Positions 42,837-52,124 are shown, numbered from the stretch's first letter. The stretch: 64,000 bases of DNA from Bacteroides fragilis NCTC 9343 (GCF_000025985.1 NC_003228.3:4960001-5024000), one strand, 5' to 3'. Numbers and translations are program-made. Notes: generated by a model from the letters alone, not told the origin.

Positions 42837-45800
42837 CTATTGGCGGATGCAACGAGCATAATCAGAAGTAGCACTGAACATGCCACCAGTAATACCGCCG
42901 TCTCCTTGCGAAATCGTTACAGTAACCACACGGTTATTATTTCTACTACCAGCGGTTATATAAGAAGCCGCAATACCTGGGATTCCTATATATACTGTAT
43001 GATACGGAAAATAAGTATTTAAGATAGGATAAAACCTTCCTTCCGAACTATCTTGATATGGATGAAGTAGAGCAGCCATTTCGTACACGGCAGGTAATCG
43101 CCATGTTTTGTTGTCCGGCAACTCTCCGGCAGCCAATTTCGCATTTATTTCATTTAGAGGGATACCTACTAAACGACATACATCACCAACTCCTCGTTTT
43201 AGCCCCTCTACACTATGTATCAACCTCCTAGCGTTATCATAATCAGTCGGCAGTAGTGACGGAATAGTTACACCATTTATGGGAAAGTTAGAATTAGCAA
43301 CCTGATGGGAGCACTTACTACCCTTACTGCCAGTAGGTGCAAAAATAAAGGTTGCATCAGTAGAACCCGGATTAGAAAGTTCCAAATTAGTTGATGCAAA
43401 CGGGGTCTCCGGTGTATTTGCCCAATAAGGTTCTATCTTGACATCAGTGCTAGCAACTATTTCATCTCCAAAGCTATAACGAATACCATTAACCAGCAGT
43501 CCGGTACACATCTTGACAGGCGAAGAGTTTACTGCTGATTCAACATAAAATAAGGAATGTTTCTCTCCTATCTTTACGAAGATAGTAGTGCTGGGAAAAC
43601 GCCAATAAAAAATAGCTCCGGGATATGGAGGAGTAGCAACATACTCTATTTTACAAAGTTTAGTCCATTCAGGCCTAATCTCCACTTCAGTGTTTCCTAT
43701 CCCATCAGCACCGACCACATATGAATCACCAAAATCAAAATGCCGTCCATTTACAAGCCATCCGGAATGAAAATACTTTGTTACCACTTTACTCCCTTCA
43801 CGTACTTCGTAATCATTGAATTTTGTAGACAGCGCTGGCAATGTTATCGTTTCTCCTTCGTTCAACAATGCCGGTGGCGGAACGCTATACAAATTATTTT
43901 CTTGATTCAGAGGATCGGTATTCGAATAAACAACACGATAAACTTTTGAATAATTATTCTCAGAATCAACAACGCAACGAATGGCTCCAGACACCAACGC
44001 AGTGGTCCAATCTTTTATGGAAGTACTTGAATATCTAAAGCAAAGTCCTCGGGCTGAACCACTAATCGCGGCAGAAGCAGACCAATACTCCCCGCTATCC
44101 CCATATCTATTAGCAGGAAGATAATAGCGGTTATTCGTACGAATTCCATTGCTAATAACAAAACTACCATCATCCGAACTGATAGAAATAGAGTTCCAAT
44201 TCGGAGTAGAAGAAATAGTTTCCCGAATCCCATCGCCCAAAAGCTTCAGTTCATCTAAAGTAGGCATCCGCCACTTCTTATTCCCCGGCCCCCATCCTCT
44301 TTGGGTTATAAAGCTGCAAATATCGCCTTTCAGATTCTTAGGATCATGTAATCCTTCCTGAAGAATCAAATTCTCATCATCTCCCCCAACAACAGAAAAT
44401 GAAGAGATGTAAACAGGAGAAGAGATATTGCCCCATTCCCTATCGCTCCTACGTGGGGCCAGAAAATCATACCCTCTTCGGTACCCTTGTAAAGACCCCC
44501 AATAAAAAAACGCCCCCTGAAATTTCTCATGTTCCGCTCTGCATCCCGGTGCAGGAGTATCATCAAAGGTAAACCTCTCGAGAACCCTATCAAAATAGAT
44601 ATTAGAACCAGCAAACTCCACTCCTTCCACAGCGATTGTATGCGCAAATCCTCCTGCCATCAATAGCAAAGTGTCCGCAAGAGAAACTTTGTTCCGTTTT
44701 ATGGTAAGAGTTCCCATGCCTGTTCCTGTATCCTGGTCATAGCTGTAATTGATCTTAGTCCGTGTCATATCAAATTTAGAACTCACAGGATCACCTGTAG
44801 AATTATAAGTATATAGTACAGGAGATAGGCTGACAGATACAGGAGGCAAGTTTTTGGTTGTAAACGTAACAACACTCTCAGAAGCATACGAATAACCGAC
44901 ATTGACCCGTGAGAAAACGATCTTTGCTCCGGGAATCGTATCATAAGCAGCCGTATTCTGCCATGGTTCTACACTTACATTTACATCGACATTCAGCGGA
45001 TTCACGGTCAGCATATATCGATAGTAAGTGTTACGCCCAAGTGAGTAGTCAGCCGGAATATCCGTACTCTTTCCCAATAATATTTGCCATGTTTCTGACG
45101 CTCCATTACGTTCAGCCTCTATTTCCATAAAAGAAGCACGCCCCTTCCCTGCCGTATTATCCCAAATGTACTCCGGCAAGATAAAGCTATTCTTTCCCTG
45201 TACAACAGATGTATACGGATATCCTGAGGGAACATCTTTCTCTCCGGCGATAGAAACAGGTGTAGAAAACGAACGCGTATCAGTAACCGTAAGCCCGCCG
45301 GAAAGCGGATAAGCAGAGGGGGAAAGAAAAGAGAACGAAGGTAACTGTTTAACAGTGACCTGCCTGATCTTTATATCTTCATCCGTATTTTTTCGTATCT
45401 CCAGACTCGCCTTTGAAGCAATGCGCTCCAACTCAACCGAGAACGCTGAATTCCAGGTTAATCCTTCATCCACACTGACTTCCCCTGTGACCGGAGTTGA
45501 AGAGGCTGCATTTCTTATCCGGATATCCAGATGCTTGCATACCACAAACTCTGCCGTATCTACAGGTAGAGTAACCGGTACACTTTTAATTTCTGATAAA
45601 GATGGCTCTCCGGTTAATGCGGAATTCATGCCCGTCGTTTCATTACCGATCACAAACAAATCGTAATCACCCGGACGAAGATAGAGTTTAAACACTCCCC
45701 CTGTATGCTCTAAACCGGATGATGAAGGATCACTTAAATCGGCACGGCGATTCATTTCCACCTTTCCACTGTTTTTCGCCACAGCAATTACACGCAAGCG

Positions 45801-46001
45801 CTTCAGAGTCACTCCGGATTCACTTCCTCCTAAAGTGACATTACGAGTCATAAGTTCTACTTCTACCGGATTGTCTCCCGAAGTATATCTTCCTATTTTA
45901 TCTTCCAGTTCACAAGAGATAAAAGACAGTAGCAAAAAGAATATATATATTCCTTTTACACATCTCATATACTTTTTCTTTAATAAGCTCATTTTATGCA
46001 A
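42837..46001 (-). CDS. Fimbrial accessory/tip lipoprotein with two B-repeat-like modules
   Basis: The 1054-residue protein has a signal ending LLSFISC (Cys30 from the first Met; ATGs at codons 4 and 12 are alternatives). The N-terminal 350 residues look like an Mfa2/fimbrillin module (FKLYLRPGDYDLFVIGNE, YRYMLTVNPLNVDVNVSVEPWQ). The segment KGDICSFITQRGWGPGNKKWRMP (near 560-580) and the C-terminal AAGELPDNKTWRLPAVYEM match the 1507-residue neighbour, as do two B-repeat-like modules at about 685-860. The end reads CIRQ. It is a paralogue with four fewer repeats. Its first codon lies 238 bp after the anchor-subunit gene, with a hairpin in the gap. Confidence 0.8.
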   Translation of the reverse strand: MHKMSLLKKKYMRCVKGIYIFFLLLSFISCELEDKIGRYTSGDNPVEVELMTRNVTLGGSESGVTLKRLRVIAVAKNSGKVEMNRRADLSDPSSSGLEHTGGVFKLYLRPGDYDLFVIGNETTGMNSALTGEPSLSEIKSVPVTLPVDTAEFVVCKHLDIRIRNAASSTPVTGEVSVDEGLTWNSAFSVELERIASKASLEIRKNTDEDIKIRQVTVKQLPSFSFLSPSAYPLSGGLTVTDTRSFSTPVSIAGEKDVPSGYPYTSVVQGKNSFILPEYIWDNTAGKGRASFMEIEAERNGASETWQILLGKSTDIPADYSLGRNTYYRYMLTVNPLNVDVNVSVEPWQNTAAYDTIPGAKIVFSRVNVGYSYASESVVTFTTKNLPPVSVSLSPVLYTYNSTGDPVSSKFDMTRTKINYSYDQDTGTGMGTLTIKRNKVSLADTLLLMAGGFAHTIAVEGVEFAGSNIYFDRVLERFTFDDTPAPGCRAEHEKFQGAFFYWGSLQGYRRGYDFLAPRRSDREWGNISSPVYISSFSVVGGDDENLILQEGLHDPKNLKGDICSFITQRGWGPGNKKWRMPTLDELKLLGDGIRETISSTPNWNSISISSDDGSFVISNGIRTNNRYYLPANRYGDSGEYWSASAAISGSARGLCFRYSSTSIKDWTTALVSGAIRCVVDSENNYSKVYRVVYSNTDPLNQENNLYSVPPPALLNEGETITLPALSTKFNDYEVREGSKVVTKYFHSGWLVNGRHFDFGDSYVVGADGIGNTEVEIRPEWTKLCKIEYVATPPYPGAIFYWRFPSTTIFVKIGEKHSLFYVESAVNSSPVKMCTGLLVNGIRYSFGDEIVASTDVKIEPYWANTPETPFASTNLELSNPGSTDATFIFAPTGSKGSKCSHQVANSNFPINGVTIPSLLPTDYDNARRLIHSVEGLKRGVGDVCRLVGIPLNEINAKLAAGELPDNKTWRLPAVYEMAALLHPYQDSSEGRFYPILNTYFPYHTVYIGIPGIAASYITAGSRNNNRVVTVTISQGDGGITGGMFSATSDYARCIRQ

Positions 46002-46069
46002 TCAATTTAGATTCAGTTCATTAATAGTATACTCCGCCCTCTACTTTTAAAACTTTATACACTCTCAAA

Positions 46070-46145
46070 AGAAGGTGTTTTGTGCCGGCCTACGCCTACC
46101 TTGTCCTGACAAAGTAGCTTCATCCCGACGACAAAACAACCTTCC
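46070..46145 (-). promoter_or_regulatory. Nested hairpin between anchor and tip genes
   Basis: The outer arms GAAGGTGTTTTGT (46070-46082) and ACAAAACAACCTTC (46132-46145) match except for one extra base. Inside, TACCTTGTC and GACAAAGTA (8 of 9) form a second stem near 46108-46127. On the minus-strand transcript the structure ends in CTTCTTTTG, so it may be a leaky terminator or processing site lowering expression of the two large genes. Confidence 0.5.
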
Positions 46146-46239
46146 AACACGAGAGAGGCACGAATTCACTCTAAAAAACAAATTCTATTTACCCATAAAA
46201 ACATCCGTAGCCACTCCGTTTGAATTCTCACTTTCCTTG

Positions 46240-47223
46240 TCAGACCTCCGGAGTAGTACTGACAGTTTCCCAGCCATTTACCCGCAAAGAGATAATGACT
46301 CCGTCTTTAGAAAGCACCAATTCAATCAGATAGGTATCCTCTCTATCCAAATCCTCCTGAGTATGGTATGCGGGAGAGGACATAATAGCATTGATCAAAT
46401 CTTTTGTAAATCCCGGAATAACATCTGTTCCATCGGGATTCAGCAATTTAAGGAACAGATGCCCGTCAGTATACAGGCGCAATACATCAAACTGGAAAAC
46501 ACGGGTATCATCCGCTTGAGATGCGCTATAATAAGGAACATATATAATCGTACCGGCATCGGCCGGCGTAACATTTTCTGAGTTAAAGCGTCCGTTATCA
46601 GAGGTGATACGGGCTGATGAACCATCAGCGATTCCCTTCACACGGACTTCTATCTTATTCGTGTTTTTCATTAAGTCTACTACACCTGTCCCACCGTTAT
46701 CAGCTGTGATCTCCACGGAGTCCAGGCGCCCAAAGAACAACTCACCAAGTGAGTATTCCAAATTTTCTTTCTGCTCAAAATACGCTTTTACACGAAAATC
46801 CGAAAGAGTGGTAATCCCCGGAGAGACAGCCGGGCTAAACTGTTGAGGAATACCTGTCTTAAAAATGCCAATCTCGTAATCACCAACCTTACCTCCCAAG
46901 CATAAAAAGGTCCATTTCCCCTCAGGAAGGTCAATAGGCATCCGGTAGCCATTCTTCAAATGTGCTCCTTTGTCCCGAAACATTTTGCGATAAATGCCGA
47001 GGGAGTCGAACGCATACACATCTATATGGTGGACAGCTTCTCCAAAACGATCGCCTTCACCCGTATGCAAAAGATAACGTGGCTGTAACATAAACATCCG
47101 TGAACATTTACTCAAGTCCTCGTAAACACAACTGCTAAATAAGGCTGTATAGAGAGCCAGTCCTAAAATGAGTGAAATAAGTAGAAAAAACGAAGTGCTG
47201 TTTTTCTTCCCGACAAATATCAT
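46240..47223 (-). CDS. Mfa2/FimB-like fimbrial anchor lipoprotein
   Basis: The 327-residue protein has a signal ending TALFSSC (Cys32) and the family core: VHHIDVYAFDSLGIYRKMF, IDLPEGKWTFLCLGGKVGDYEI and GELFFGRLDSVEIT. The C-terminus (TYLIELVLSKDGVIISLRVNGWETV) matches the PF08842 type. In the Mfa/Fim systems of Porphyromonas and Bacteroides this subunit anchors the fibre to the outer membrane and limits length. It sits after the Mfa1/FimA-like gene. A hairpin in between probably lowers its expression relative to the shaft subunit. Confidence 0.88.
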   Translation of the reverse strand: MIFVGKKNSTSFFLLISLILGLALYTALFSSCVYEDLSKCSRMFMLQPRYLLHTGEGDRFGEAVHHIDVYAFDSLGIYRKMFRDKGAHLKNGYRMPIDLPEGKWTFLCLGGKVGDYEIGIFKTGIPQQFSPAVSPGITTLSDFRVKAYFEQKENLEYSLGELFFGRLDSVEITADNGGTGVVDLMKNTNKIEVRVKGIADGSSARITSDNGRFNSENVTPADAGTIIYVPYYSASQADDTRVFQFDVLRLYTDGHLFLKLLNPDGTDVIPGFTKDLINAIMSSPAYHTQEDLDREDTYLIELVLSKDGVIISLRVNGWETVSTTPEV

Positions 47224-47261
47224 ATATCAACTAATATAAAATAAGAAACATTCAAATTGTA

Positions 47262-47289
47262 TCCGGTGCGGGGTATTTCCCGCACCGGA
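47262..47289 (-). terminator. Perfect 11-bp hairpin between shaft and anchor genes
   Basis: TCCGGTGCGGG (47262-47272) and CCCGCACCGGA (47279-47289) flank a 6-nt loop, 16 bp after the stop codon of the shaft gene. No U-run follows on the minus strand, so partial termination, or protection of the abundant shaft mRNA from decay, is more likely than full termination. Confidence 0.65.
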
Positions 47290-47305
47290 AAAAGACAGAG
47301 TAAAG

Positions 47306-48379
47306 TTAAACTTCAGGCTTAACCTGAACTACAGTCCACTGACCTATGCTTACAGTAAGATCTACAGAAACAGTTTCCGGATCGGGGTTCGGAGTTACAG
47401 GAGGAACCGGAACATCCATAATATCCTTGATATCGGCAAGGTCAATAGAATAGACGTTGCCAGCTTCAAAATCTGTAATATAGTTAGTAGCTGTATTATC
47501 CTTTAAAGCGACCACATTAAGCCACTGTGGACCTACAACTGGAACACCATCTGCTCTAGTAAACTCAACTTCCATAATGATATGAATTGAGTTCTTCATA
47601 ACATCTTCTTTAGTAGTAGGGAGAGGCAAAGTGTTATCCTTTTGAGGGAAGAAGTTATATCCATCAGCCTGTCCAGGGGTAATTTGAGCTACTCCGGCTC
47701 CTGCCCCCACTCCTCCTAAATTATCATTGAACATTTTCTCAAACTTACCAGATGGAGCGTATTCTGTATTCCAAGCAGCCGATGCAATTCTAGTCAATGA
47801 AGAAACACCTCTAGTAAGCTTGATATTATTAATATAAATACCTTTTACCTTCAAATCTGTAAGGTGTGTCCAAGAAGTACCCAGACTACCCTTTACTTCC
47901 ACACGCGCCATATCAGGGCTTATTGTCGGAGTGCAAGTTGCATTTCCACCACTTCCTGGATTTATCGTTGCTCCTCCAAACAAACGCACTTTACTTGATG
48001 TAGCTGATCCTTGACGAGTGTTTACATTATCAGTTTCAGTACTATTATCACCATTAGCCTCTACCTCAATCCACTGTGCCGCACCAGAAACTGTAATAGT
48101 GGACATTGAACCAGCTGTAATGTTTTCACTAATTGTATTGGTAATTGCACCACCTTGTGAAACACGTGCGATAATTTTTACAGGTCCATTAATAGTCACT
48201 TTATTCCCCGTAGTAGTCTCAGGATCAATAGCTCTACTCGAAGCTCCGCCGAACTCTGGCAGCTTCACAGTTAAAGCTACCGTCTTAGGAGTACTCTCCG
48301 TAATTTTCTCATCGTTGCTACATGCAGCGAACGTCATGGTTGCAGCCATTAAGGCCAGAATCGATTTTGTAATTCTCAT
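47306..48379 (-). CDS. Mfa1/FimA-like major fimbrial subunit
   Basis: The 357-residue protein has a lipoprotein signal ending MTFAAC (Cys20) followed by SNDEK, then FGGASSRAIDPETT, where an Arg (about residue 49) fits the trypsin-like maturation site used by FimA/Mfa1 subunits. The first half has beta-strands with the Ser/Thr/Gly-rich composition of fimbrillins, and the second half holds VYSIDLADIKDIMDVPV followed by a Pro/Asn-rich stretch and the C-terminal strand VDLTVSIGQWTVVQV that serves as donor strand. Polymerisation by donor-strand exchange after Arg cleavage is the family mechanism. Confidence 0.85.
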   Translation of the reverse strand: MRITKSILALMAATMTFAACSNDEKITESTPKTVALTVKLPEFGGASSRAIDPETTTGNKVTINGPVKIIARVSQGGAITNTISENITAGSMSTITVSGAAQWIEVEANGDNSTETDNVNTRQGSATSSKVRLFGGATINPGSGGNATCTPTISPDMARVEVKGSLGTSWTHLTDLKVKGIYINNIKLTRGVSSLTRIASAAWNTEYAPSGKFEKMFNDNLGGVGAGAGVAQITPGQADGYNFFPQKDNTLPLPTTKEDVMKNSIHIIMEVEFTRADGVPVVGPQWLNVVALKDNTATNYITDFEAGNVYSIDLADIKDIMDVPVPPVTPNPDPETVSVDLTVSIGQWTVVQVKPEV

Positions 48380-48458
48380 TTTAATAAAAATTTAAATTCA
48401 ACAATAAATAAAGAATCATTAAACTTCTTATAGTATTAAGGTATAAGTATAGTGTACT

Positions 48459-50174
48459 TTACTCTTCAGAAGCTATTCGCTCCAGCTCCTCCTTCAGGCC
48501 CATAAATCTGGGAAGAAGTGCTGCAATATCAGAGTCCATTTCTGTACGGTATACATATTTAGTATCTTTACGGCATGCCTCCAACAGAAGTTCTGCTGCC
48601 GCTTGGTAGTCTTCCAAGCGCACATTCACAATCGCTCGGAGATATTCAACCGCAGCTGTTTGAGGCAGTTGCTTTAACAAATCTTCCGACTTTGCATGAT
48701 AGCCCAAACAAGTCAAGGCAACAGCTGTATTGTAGTCCGGATATTTCTCCAGGATACCCAAAGCTCTCTGATATTCACGATTGGACAGGGCCTCAAGTCC
48801 TTGGGCATACTCCTCACGCTCAGGAGTAAGATGGTTCACACTGTCACCCGCTATATCAAAACGACGCGCCAGAGTAGCATCAGCCAAGTCGGCAACAGAC
48901 GCAATTACGAATGTCAATGTATCCGCCGGAGGAAGACTCCATACGCTATGGTCCGTAGCGAGCACGTTTCCCCGAAGAGTTATATGTAATTTCTTCATTC
49001 CCTCACGTACCGGGATGCGATACATATACAGATAGGAGAAGTCTTCCGAAGGATCAGCTGTTTGATTGACCATTGCACTGTCAGCATAAGGGAAGCGGAT
49101 AATACGGTCACGAATCAAATCCTGATGATCCCGGTTATATTCATTCTCTGCAATCGCTTTTCGGAAGTAGCGATGGGAAGCGATCTCAATAGAATCCCGG
49201 CGAGTGAAACTGTAGTTACGAATATCCTCAAGACGCCCACCGGACAGATAAAGTTCCTGAAAGCGGGAAGGAACATCTTTAACTGTCATTGCACGAGGCA
49301 AACGGTAAGCCGGCCAAAAATCCGTACGGCGATCGTATTTTTTCTGGTACGAAGCACGTATACCAACCGTATCATAACCGGCGATGAATTTTTCCACGCT
49401 GCGTTCCAAGACATTACGCTGCATACGTTGCTTCAAAGTATTACGGTTTCCCTCTGCTTTCGTACTGATCCATCCATGACGCTTATCCATAAGTGCCTTC
49501 CACCTCAGATAAGCCAGACGTCTACGTCGCTCTGCTTCATAGACCTTCCAGAAAAGCCTCTGCCGTGCAAAAATATCTTTGCGGATACCTTCACGATCCA
49601 CAAAAGCACTGTCATATTTACTCTCCGGTATAATACCCTTTAGGAAATCATCGTATGCTTTATACTGGCTTTCCTGTGTACGGATAAATTCTTTTCCCCG
49701 CAGAATAACAGGAGACAGCAAAACAGAAGAGTCTTTTTCTATCAGTTCCGGGTACATTGTCAACTTCCAGCAACTGTCCAATAGGACTTTAGGAGCTTTT
49801 ACATAAAACATCAGGGTGACCTCGCCATTACGTTCCAAGATTCGCTCTATACTTTTACGCTGAGCAACAATATCAATGCGATCCATATCAATTGATTTCC
49901 AGATATCTTCTTCAAGAGAATCAACCGAAGAAACGGGATTGTCAACAACCACACTATCCCGGAAACCGACAGTTTCGGAGACTGTAAAAACGCTATCCGC
50001 AGAAGAAGTATTCGGCAGCTCGACAGTAGCTCCGCCAGCCTGCATAAACAAACGCATAGTCAAAGGAGATTTTGAACCGCATGAATATACCAGCACACAG
50101 AGACAGAGCACCCCTAACATTTTATAGATACGATACCCTATCGATATAGTGACGAACTTTTTTTGATGTATCAT
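48459..50174 (-). CDS. Fimbrial-operon lipoprotein with C-terminal helical repeats
   Basis: The 571-residue protein has a signal ending LVYSC (Cys32) and no clear known domain in the first 400 residues, where charged helical segments dominate (RLFWKVYEAERRRRLAYLRWKALMDKRHGW). The C-terminal 120 residues look like TPR-type helical pairs (EEYAQGLEALSNREYQRALGILEKYPDYN, VEYLRAIVNVRLEDYQAAAELLLEAC). Proteins of this position and size accompany Bacteroides fimbrial clusters and may be assembly factors. That is inferred from context alone. Confidence 0.72.
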   Translation of the reverse strand: MIHQKKFVTISIGYRIYKMLGVLCLCVLVYSCGSKSPLTMRLFMQAGGATVELPNTSSADSVFTVSETVGFRDSVVVDNPVSSVDSLEEDIWKSIDMDRIDIVAQRKSIERILERNGEVTLMFYVKAPKVLLDSCWKLTMYPELIEKDSSVLLSPVILRGKEFIRTQESQYKAYDDFLKGIIPESKYDSAFVDREGIRKDIFARQRLFWKVYEAERRRRLAYLRWKALMDKRHGWISTKAEGNRNTLKQRMQRNVLERSVEKFIAGYDTVGIRASYQKKYDRRTDFWPAYRLPRAMTVKDVPSRFQELYLSGGRLEDIRNYSFTRRDSIEIASHRYFRKAIAENEYNRDHQDLIRDRIIRFPYADSAMVNQTADPSEDFSYLYMYRIPVREGMKKLHITLRGNVLATDHSVWSLPPADTLTFVIASVADLADATLARRFDIAGDSVNHLTPEREEYAQGLEALSNREYQRALGILEKYPDYNTAVALTCLGYHAKSEDLLKQLPQTAAVEYLRAIVNVRLEDYQAAAELLLEACRKDTKYVYRTEMDSDIAALLPRFMGLKEELERIASEE

Positions 50175-50207
50175 CTTACAACAGAATAAGAAATGAGATT
50201 AATAGAA

Positions 50208-50768
50208 TTAGAATAAATAGACTATATTCACTGCCAACTTGGTCGGAATCAGACGTGCTCCCTTAAAAGTAGCCACTTTCTGCCCGCATGCCTTACAAAC
50301 ATATTTATCATAATGGGTCCACAAGACCCCAAGACCTGCCTCAAACTCTAAATTCCAATGAGGAGAAAGAGGACGATTGTACCCCAAAGAAAGTCCGCCT
50401 CCAAAACCGTAGCCTTCGTAACGATATTTATCGCCAAAAACTCCACCGACATTATACATGGTGCTCACTCCGTGAATTCCAAGAAAATAAGAACGCCCAT
50501 AAGATTCACGGATCCAATAACGCACTCCGGGAGAAGCAGACAAATTGCGAAGCCTCGCATCTCCAAAAGAGAAGGGATTATATTGAAGAGGAAAGTGGAA
50601 GGTCCAACGATGGGAAAACTTCAGCCCGAACTCAAGATTCATATTGGTAGTACCCCAACCCAAAACATTAGTTTGCAAAGAATAAACCTGCCCACGAGCT
50701 ATTTCGACCCCTAAAAACGTAGAAGAAACAACCAACAGAAAGAGAAACACAGATCGCTTAAACGCCAT
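50208..50768 (-). CDS. DUF3575-family outer-membrane protein, first gene of the fimbrial operon
   Basis: The 186-residue protein has a signal peptide (LVVSSTFLGVEIARGQ, cut near residue 26) and the DUF3575 pattern: LQTNVLGWGTTNMNLEFGLKF, YNPFSFGDARLRNLSASPGVRYW and RYEGYGFGGGLSLGYNRPL. The segment LEFAGLGVLWTHYDKYVC is followed by the final NIVYLF, a barrel-like end. The family is a small beta-barrel typical of the start of Bacteroides fimbrial clusters. It follows the invertible-element boundary by 162 bp. No TAnnTTTG box occurs in this fixed leader, so its promoter should lie beyond the left inverted repeat. Confidence 0.85.
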   Translation of the reverse strand: MAFKRSVFLFLLVVSSTFLGVEIARGQVYSLQTNVLGWGTTNMNLEFGLKFSHRWTFHFPLQYNPFSFGDARLRNLSASPGVRYWIRESYGRSYFLGIHGVSTMYNVGGVFGDKYRYEGYGFGGGLSLGYNRPLSPHWNLEFEAGLGVLWTHYDKYVCKACGQKVATFKGARLIPTKLAVNIVYLF

Positions 50769-50929
50769 AACTATTATTCAACTTGTTTTGCTTAAAAAAA
50801 CATTAAACTTATCGGATACATAAAATCCGCAATATCTTATACTCCTCTACCGAACCACATCAAGATTCAATTGTTACGGTTACAAAAACCATAGAACATC
50901 TATTTTAATCTTCTTACACAGATCAAGTT
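50769..50929 (-). other. Fixed leader of the fimbrial operon
   Basis: The 161 bp between the DUF3575 start and the left inverted repeat contain no match to TAnnTTTG on the minus strand and no gene. The operon therefore appears to need a promoter supplied from the invertible segment. Confidence 0.55.
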
Positions 50930-50952
50930 CATCTATCTCAATAGGATAGATA
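50930..50952 (+). repeat. Left inverted repeat of the invertible segment (IR-L)
   Basis: A 23-bp sequence whose reverse complement recurs exactly at 52186-52208. Internally it is a dyad: ATCTATC, a 7-bp spacer TCAATAG, GATAGAT. Short dyad arms around a 7-bp asymmetric spacer are the layout of a tyrosine-recombinase core site. Confidence 0.88.
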
Positions 50953-51138
50953 GTGATAGAAAGTACTCCTGATTATCAGCGTTATATACATAATATTGTT
51001 TCAGCAAATGTTTTTCTATGCGATAGGCACATGTCGATTTTAAATAGATCGCTGTATAATAATATATTATATCAAAATCCGGCGAAACATATTATGAAAC
51101 ATTTTAATAAAAACATAAATATATCAAGCTATAATTTA

Positions 51139-51167
51139 CAAAACTAAAAATGAAACTACATTACAAA
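51139..51167 (-). promoter_or_regulatory. Candidate leftward promoter inside the invertible segment
   Basis: On the minus strand TTTG (51167-51164), 17 bp, then TAGTTTTG (51146-51139). It faces IR-L and the fimbrial operon in the present orientation. It overlaps the AraC start codon in an A/T-rich region and its spacing is 2-3 bp short, so it may be coincidental. Confidence 0.35.
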
Positions 51168-52037
51168 AAAGAGCACATCTCATGCACCAATTATAAAAGT
51201 GAATCGTATGAGGGATTCGGGATTGGAACGCTTACAAGCGGCAGTAACTTCAATAGTCAGACCTTATCTGTTAAAACTAATTTCCTGATCTTCATTCTTG
51301 AAGGTGAAGTGGAGATTATTCCCAAAGAAGGCAAAATAAAAAGGGTAATAGCCCAGGAATTCTTTTTCATCTCGGCATTATCCACTTACGAGATACAGGT
51401 ACGAGTCCCCGGACGCTACATTTATATGAGCTTCCTATACAATGACATTAAACTATGTGAGAAACACATGTTAGAGAGCTATCTAAAAGAAGTGAGAGAA
51501 GCATCTGAAGAGGTCGGAATACTATCGGTACGCCACCCGCTGAACTTATTTCTGGAATTAATAGATGCCTACCTGAGAGCCGGAGTCAACTGTAAGCATT
51601 TGCACTCCATTAAGGAGAAAGAACTCTTTATTATTTTGAGAACAAGCTATAGCAAACAGGAAATAGTAAATTTATTTCATGAAATCATAGGAACGAATAT
51701 GAGCTTCAAAGCTGCTGTTTTACTGCATGTTGATCGCGTGAACAATCGTGAGGAATTAGCACAGGCAATGGGAATGAGTATTACCGATCTTGCCAGAAAG
51801 TTCAAGGTAGAATTTGGCGAATCAGTATATTCATGGTTGCTGAAACAAAAAAACAAGAAAATTATTTATCGGTTGGCGCAACCCGGAGCCAGTGTAAAAG
51901 AGATTGTGTATGAATTCGGCTTCTCTTCAGCGGCCAGTTTCAATAAATACTGCAAAAAGAATTTCGGTAATTCCCCAAGAGAGTTGGTCAGGCAGCTCAA
52001 AGACAAGCATATTGATAATCAGAATCTTAAAATATAA
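51150..52037 (+). CDS. AraC-family transcriptional regulator inside the invertible segment
   Basis: The 295-residue protein has an N-terminal cupin-like sensor (residues about 35-100: FLIFILEGEVEIIPKEG, EFFFISALSTYEIQV). Two helix-turn-helix motifs of the AraC C-terminal domain follow: NNREELAQAMGMSITDLARK (198-217) and SVKEIVYEFGFSSAASFNKY (248-267). The signature continues CKKNFGNSPRELV. The gene is enclosed by the 23-bp inverted repeats and reads toward the recombinase in this orientation. Its upstream 197 bp within the segment have no forward TAnnTTTG box, so its promoter may also depend on orientation. A role in controlling the fimbrial genes is inferred from position. Confidence 0.9.
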   Translation: MKLHYKKEHISCTNYKSESYEGFGIGTLTSGSNFNSQTLSVKTNFLIFILEGEVEIIPKEGKIKRVIAQEFFFISALSTYEIQVRVPGRYIYMSFLYNDIKLCEKHMLESYLKEVREASEEVGILSVRHPLNLFLELIDAYLRAGVNCKHLHSIKEKELFIILRTSYSKQEIVNLFHEIIGTNMSFKAAVLLHVDRVNNREELAQAMGMSITDLARKFKVEFGESVYSWLLKQKNKKIIYRLAQPGASVKEIVYEFGFSSAASFNKYCKKNFGNSPRELVRQLKDKHIDNQNLKI

Positions 52038-52074
52038 TCTCGGAAAAGGTGAAGTAAATGGTTGCTTTGGATAA

Positions 52075-52124
52075 GTGATTCTTTTTGCAGGTGCATTATC
52101 TTTGCCCTGTCAAACAAGAATCAC
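52075..52124 (+). promoter_or_regulatory. Candidate rightward promoter with flanking 9-bp dyad inside the invertible segment
   Basis: TATCTTTG (52097-52104) is a perfect -7 box. It is bracketed by a perfect inverted repeat, GTGATTCTT (52075-52083) and AAGAATCAC (52116-52124), which could be an operator. The nearest TTTG (52066-52069) is 27 bp upstream, longer than usual. Facing right it would be antisense to the recombinase 3' end; after inversion it would read toward the fimbrial operon with a leader of about 265 nt. Confidence 0.5.
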
